A DNA stretch of 64,000 bases from Tetracentron sinense (taxonomy: Eukaryota > Streptophyta > Magnoliopsida > Trochodendrales > Trochodendraceae). The position numbers and the translations under genes are program-made. The notes beneath the pieces are model-generated. The model did not search any database and was not told where the DNA came from. It was given only the letters and a program-made list of their open reading frames with translations. The stretch lies in the NCBI GenBank assembly GCA_015143295.1, contig CM026556.1, positions 23,064,547 to 23,128,546 of the forward strand. Reading direction: 5' to 3'. Positions 58,919 to 64,000 of the stretch are shown in pieces; the stretch's first letter is position 1; every line of letters starts with the position of its first letter.

Positions 58919-58977
58919 CATTACAAGAAATCTACCAGATAGAAACGGAATTATTGACACAGAAATATTTCCTTGTC

Positions 58978-59266
58978 TAATACCTATTTATAGACACGGA
59001 AATAATTCTGGAGCTAATATTCCGTATCTAATGTTAATTATAAGTTTGATAAATAATATATTTATGAGTCCATGTCTAATACCTATTTATAGACACGGAA
59101 ATAATTCTGGAGCTACTATTTCGTATCTAATGTTGATTATAAGTTTGATAAATAATATATTTATGAGTACATGTCTAATACCTATTTATAGACACGGAAA
59201 TAATTCTGGAGCTAATATTTCATATCTAATGTTGATTATAAGTTTGATAAATAATATATTTATGAG
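58978..59266. repeat. Three tandem 99-bp units in the CACTA subterminal region
   Basis: Units start at 58978, 59077 and 59176 with TAATACCTATTTATAGACAC and end near TATTTATGAG. 99 is a multiple of three, so a repetitive but meaningless frame runs through. Each unit carries the GACACGGAAATA motif, the likely transposase binding site. Confidence 0.9.
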
Positions 59267-59394
59267 AGACGGAAATTTTTCTGTGTCTAATACTATTAGA
59301 CACGGAATTTGATGTTAGTGACGGAAATATTTCCGTGTCTATTTTTAATAATCATTAGACACGGAAATATTTCTGTGTCTAATGTTATTTTCCT

Positions 59395-62299
59395 ATTCCC
59401 TAACCCACGAAACTCCATATTTTCCCCCCTTTTCTCTTCTCTACCGTGCCTCTGTCTCTCTGTCTCTCTCTCTCTCTCTCGCTCCTTCTCCTTTGAGCTC
59501 CGACGACACCCGCCGGCTAGCGCCGATCACCGCCACCGTGTCAAGCTCCGATCACCACCAAGCTTCAGTGTCAAGCTTGATCTACCTGTCTTTCGTGCAT
59601 TTTATATGAATCGAAGGCTTAATCGACCTTGTTTCTGCAATTGATTCTCGAAATCTGCTCAGGTGAGTTTTTGAATCTTGAGTTTCTATAATTTTTTCTG
59701 GTTAGTTTGAGGTTGATTTGGTTGAAATCGAGTAATCTGGTTTGTTTTTTATGTTGTTTGAGCTGGATTTGTTGTTATTATAGTCTCTTTAGTATAAGTA
59801 GATGTTCTTGAGGGTTAATTTGCTGCCAATCTTAGGTAAATTGTTGTATTTCTGTATTTTTCATACTTTTTTTTCTGTTTATTTTGTGATTTCTGCTTTA
59901 TTTGAGGTTAAGGTATTAATGTCTTTTGTGGTGCTCGATCTCTGAAATTTACATATATTTTAGTTAAATCCAACTTCTTATGCATGTTCTTCTCATTTAA
60001 GATCAAATCACTCGAACTAGTTCAGATTTTGGGCTTCTATGTTCCAGTTGTATTTTGCTTTAATAGAATTAGAATTTTTACTTTTACTTTTAGTTATGGT
60101 GTAAAAGGAGTTGATTTGTTTGAAAACCTTTGCCTGATACCATCTTTTTTTTTCAGCATCTTTTGGGGGTGTATTTAGGGTTAGGTCACTAGAGTTCCAC
60201 ATTCGTGCCGTTTATTCTCCTGCCACTTGCGTTTGAGGTTATTCATTGAGCATCGTCAAAACTTGGACGATAGGTCATCATCCAATATTGTAGTATTTTT
60301 TTTTTCTTTGGATTTTCAGTTGCAAAAGGTTAGAGTCATGAAAGAGCTTGGTCTTTACAATGCCCGGATTTGTTTATTCATTGTGAAAGTGTGTTTTTTG
60401 GACATCAGAAATTGTCATTATTAACCACAATGACAAAAAGATGCTTTGAATCTAAAAGGATATCTTCATCTTATCTGAAAGAAAACTAATTTGTTGAGTA
60501 TTTGGATAAATTACTCATTACCCTAAGAAGGGTATTTGGATAAATTACACATTACCCTAATACAATATATTCCCTTCCCTCTACTGACTCTATTAGCCAT
60601 ACACTTGGGAAAAGATAACCATACACTTAGGAAAAGAGAACTGGATCGTTGATTGATCAGGAACAGTAGCATGTATATTGTGATGCCACATTAAGTTAAT
60701 TAAAAAGGTTTATTACTTTCTATAATTCGATAATATTAATAGGATTTTGCTAGCCCCAGTCGCAAATCTTCCAAAGACACGACTGGGGCCAAACAAATGT
60801 CCAACATTGTCTGATGGATGTTTTATTTTATTTTTTAAAATATGAAACAGCTCCACGTGTTAGCCCCAACTTGCGACTGTCGAAAAATATGGAGTAAATG
60901 TGAGTGGGGATAGCACTCCTCATATTAATATTATTATTTGTTTGTGGACCTGTGGTGTGTCAGCTAAGAATGACCCCACAGGTGAAGCCCTCAATTTCCA
61001 AGGGTTGTTGGGTTAGGCAATCTTGGATTTGAAAGTAGCAACATTAGTTTTATTTTTTTTGGTTGGGGGAGGAGGAATCATTTACCTACGGTTAATAGTA
61101 TAACAACATTAGTAAGTTCCTATGGATCTTTATTGTATGCTTGGTTTCCGACTGAAAATAAGTGAAAACATAGAAAAGAAAAGAAAATTTGACTAAATAC
61201 AACTAAGAATTGAATTAGAAATCCAAAATGTTCTATTATTTTCCATGTTTTCACTTATTTTCTTGGCAACCAAATCAAGAGTGGGTTATCTACATCGCTT
61301 TGTACATCCGAGATAAAATTAACCTAATTTATGATGTGGTTATAAGGCTAGCTTATTTGATAGTCACTAACCAATTGAAAACATGCAGGACAACAAATGT
61401 AGCATAAATTCCTTTGCTTAGAAAGTTGGATATGTGTTGGTAAATATCCAACTGCTATGTTTATGGATAACTACTACTACCGCGTTAGGATTGGTTGTGT
61501 TCTTGTTTGCCTCAGGTGTATTGAACATGCTATTTTTATTTTTATTTCTGCTAAATATTATGTCTATTGCCTAATATCGATGATTGGATACGGAAAATGG
61601 TATAAATGTCGGTTGTTTTAGATTATTGATAGGATATTTTTTCATTCATAATTTTACAGTTATGATCATTCAACTGTAAGTTCCATAATGAATCCTGCTT
61701 CCCTCAAGGTCATTGTGAATGTGCATGCATTGAAACTTAGATCTCCTGTTCAAGAATGATTGTCGGATAAGTGCCTCTCTTAACATCACTATGGACGAAT
61801 TCGTTGTAGGTTACGATGTGTAGTTCCTACGTGGACTATTGCATTAATTCTAACAACTGATCCGTCCTGTATGTCAAGAGGAGTATTTGTCATCAAATGA
61901 TTCTTGAATTGTCCATGTGGACAGTTTGAGAATGCATAATCCCGAAACATATGTCAGTCACCCAAAGCACCCTCAATTTAGGGAATATTTTCGTCAGTCA
62001 TCCCTATTGTTCTCTGGGTACATATTTGGACAATGAGGTACATTTGCCTCTTTTTCTTAATTATGTACTTAGAGAACCATAGGGAAATGCTGCCGAAATT
62101 TCCTGAAAATTGACAGCGGATGTGTAGTTTTAATTCTTAGGGATTATGTATTCCTGAATGGGATAGGAACACCCCACCCAATAAGTACTCAATAACCATG
62201 GTGCATGCATACATTATCCTAATTATTCCGGAGTCATTTCTGTATCATTCACTAATGATAGGTATATATTATCTTCTGTTGTTACCTGATAAAGTGACC
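59395..62299 (+). other. CACTA 5' leader and probable intron
   Basis: A CT-rich stretch (TCTCTCTGTCTCTCTC at 59455) and GC-rich leader run to 59661. The donor-like CTCAG/GTGAGT at 59661-59668 and T-rich sequence follow, so an intron probably reaches towards the transposase. It holds a MITE at 61141-61273 and a short hairpin (GCCCCAGTCG..CGACTGGGGC, 60755-60797). No other gene was found. Confidence 0.5.
61141..61273. mobile_element. 133-bp MITE nested in the CACTA element
   Basis: The left end is TTGGTTTCCGACTGAAAATA, then AGTGAAAACAT. The right end, complemented, is TTGGTTGCCAAGAAAATA, then AGTGAAAACAT. The arms are about 35 bp. No clear target duplication is seen. Confidence 0.7.
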
Positions 62300-64000
62300 A
62301 TGGATAAAAGTTGGGTTTCTGCACACAGATGGAGTGGCGTATATAAAATGAGTGTGAACAATTTCTTGGATTTTGCGTTTAGTCAGTCACCACAACCTGG
62401 CAGTACTATCAAGTGTCCATGTAAAAAATGTAGTAATCGATATTATTTGATACGACACAGTGTGTACGAACACTTGATTTGTGATGGATTCGATAAGCAT
62501 TATGTCACGACTACTTAGATTTTCTACGGGGAAAGACCGCATCCTGGATCTTGAACTACCCAAGTTGTCAGGGTTGTGGATAACCCTGTAATAGATGATA
62601 TGCAAGATATTGCACGCAGCGTTCAAACCCAATCGTGCATACCAAGTGAAAGTTGATGAGGGACCGAGTGAAACAATAGAGTCCTAACGCAGAAGCCGCA
62701 AAATTCTATAAGTTTGTAGAAGATGCCGAGCAAGATTTGTATCCCGGATGTAAGAAATTCAGTAAACTATCTTTTATCGTCTGGTTATATAACATTAAGT
62801 GTCTGAATGGATGGAGCGACAAATCATTCACGATGTTACTTGAATTACTGAAAGAGGCACTTCCCGAGGGTGAGACTTTGCCTGCATCCTTTTACCGAAC
62901 TAAAAAGATAATCAGAGAATTAGGTCTTGGTTACAATAAGATTGATGCATGCCCAAACAATTGCATGTTATACTGGAAGGAACATGCCAATGATATTGCA
63001 TGTTCTGTTTGTGGAATTTCATGGTGGAAGATTGCGGACTCCTGTACAATGTCGTCATCTAGGAAGGAAGGCAGAATTCCAGCAAATTACGTCATTTTCC
63101 TTTAAAGCCTAGACTTCAAAGACTTTACATGTCAAACAAGATAGCTGGTTCCATGAGATGGCTTGCAGAGGGTCACACCCGAGATAGTGTTCTAAGGCAT
63201 CCAGCTGACTCTGAAGCCTGGCGACATCTTGACGAACGATACCATGAATTTTCTGCTGAACCTCGCAATGTCAGACTTGGGTTAGCAAGCGATGGTTTCA
63301 ATCCATTTGGTACCCTTAGTATCGCACACAGTACTTGGCCTGTTGTTTTGACTCCATATAATTTGCTGCCTTGGATGTGTATGAAGAAACCTTTTTTGAT
63401 GATGTCACTACTTATTCCCGGTCCTCGTGCTCCTGGTAATGACATTGTTGTATACTTACAATCACTTGTAGATGAGTTATTAGATCTGTGGACTGATGAA
63501 CTAAACACGTACGATGCGTTAAGTGGTCAAAATTTCTAGATGAGAGTAGCGTTATTGTGGACAATCAATGACTTCCCTGCATATGCGAACTTATTCGGAT
63601 AGAGTACAAAGGGCCGATACGCTTGTCCACATTACAATCGGAGCATATGTTCCCAGTACTTGAAACATGGTCGTAAGTTTTGTTATATGGGTCATAGACG
63701 ATTCTTGGGGTTTGGTCATAGATTTTGCAAGAACAAAACGTCATTTAATGGACAGGCCGAAACAAGACCTGCTCCTGTTGTACACACAGGGACCGAATTG
63801 TTGGGGCAAATACATGGTCTGAACATCCAATTTGGGAAGCATAAATCAAACACCTCAAGAGGAAAAAGAGTGCGCGATAGTAATGTTGAGAATATTGGAT
63901 GGAAGAAAGTAAGTATTTTCTTCAAATTACCTTACTGGGAGCATCTACTAATAATGCACAATTTGGATGTGATGCATATTGAAAAAAATATTTGTGATAG
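62300..64000 (+). pseudogene. CACTA transposase (Transposase_21 type), partial and broken
   Basis: It begins MDKSWV at 62300, the usual start of the transposase-associated domain, with a CX2CX2C motif CPCKKCSN and VYEHLICDGF. A stop at 62516 and decayed sequence lead to YPGCKKFSKLSF and ACPNNCMLYWKEH..CSVCG (62740-63020), then a frameshift near 63100. The Transposase_21 block follows: DGFNPFGTLS, LLPWMCMKKPFLMMSLLIPG and DELLDLW (63290-63500). Stops occur at 63537 and 63599, then CYMGHRRFLG and NLDVMHIEKNICD at the window edge. The enzyme would cut at the CACTA ends. It cannot be made from this copy. Confidence 0.9.

Larger units (their letters stand above)
58919..64000 (+). mobile_element. 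CACTA (En/Spm) transposon, left part
   Basis: The terminal CATTACAAGAAA (58919-58930) is one base from the canonical CACTACAAGAAA. The 3-bp duplication candidate is TCT (58916-58918). Subterminal repeats of GACACGGAAATAAT in both orientations follow to 59390. A transposase of the Transposase_21 type lies at 62300-64000. The right end lies outside. The gene-side orientation is plus. Confidence 0.9.

Noticed and set aside
59031..59312. 93-codon repetitive frame in the CACTA end
   Set aside because: It exists only because the 99-bp repeat unit is a multiple of three; no coding signal.
1..64000. A new multi-gene system hidden among the elements
   Set aside because: Apart from the kinase, every coding block is assignable to a known transposon family or is too short and featureless to support a claim.

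Overview
The window is nuclear DNA of a flowering plant, species not determinable by eye. The evidence is a plant-type G-type lectin receptor kinase, plant retrotransposon lineages (Tekay chromovirus, Sirevirus, Tat), a CACTA transposon with a Transposase_21 protein, a plant L1-type LINE, and long AT-rich intergenic DNA. There is one convincing host gene. Almost everything else is mobile DNA, much of it nested.

Layout. 1-5365: fragments of LTRs and a minus-strand Sirevirus remnant (LTR, cluster of polypurine tracts, gag, no pol). 5366-16474: a minus-strand Tekay-type Ty3/gypsy element with left LTR, chromodomain/integrase, RT, protease, gag and a truncated right LTR. A 2.37-kb solo LTR with a CTTGG target duplication sits inside its RT. 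16475-20983: the 3' half (RT to chromodomain, plus LTR) of a plus-strand relative, fused directly to the truncated LTR. 20984-22114: the gag start, PBS and LTR of a third, minus-strand gypsy element, into which the previous one had inserted. 22115-31906: the host-like part. It holds the intact intronless lectin receptor kinase on the minus strand (23651-26026), a truncated paralogue next to it, a cluster of foldback MITEs and a 0.66-kb tandem duplication. 31907-35520: an orphan LTR with PBS and leader, then an LTR fragment. 35521-42813: intergenic DNA with a candidate Helitron end, a Tourist-like MITE and a solo LTR. 42829-46850: a LINE with a 15-bp target duplication that has ORF1 but no ORF2; its ORF1 is split by a second solo LTR of the same family (TSD CCGAT). 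48098-58918: a decayed Tat-lineage gypsy element with dual RNase H and a long antisense ORF downstream of integrase. Its 3' LTR is cut by a CACTA element running from 58919 past the window end.

How it fits together. The target duplications give a relative order: the LINE came before its solo LTR, the Sirevirus before Tekay element 1, element 1 before its solo LTR, the third gypsy before Tekay element 2, and the Tat element before the CACTA. Around the kinase gene, the paralogous fragment keeps the empty site of a 214-bp MITE that lies about 90 bp upstream of the gene's ATG. No CRISPR, operon-like or otherwise new gene system was found. The most notable items are structural: a possible intron at a Tekay gag-protease boundary, palindrome clusters shared by unrelated LTRs, the ORF1-only LINE, the Tat antisense ORF and the MITE in the kinase promoter. 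All repeat boundaries and identities were judged by eye.
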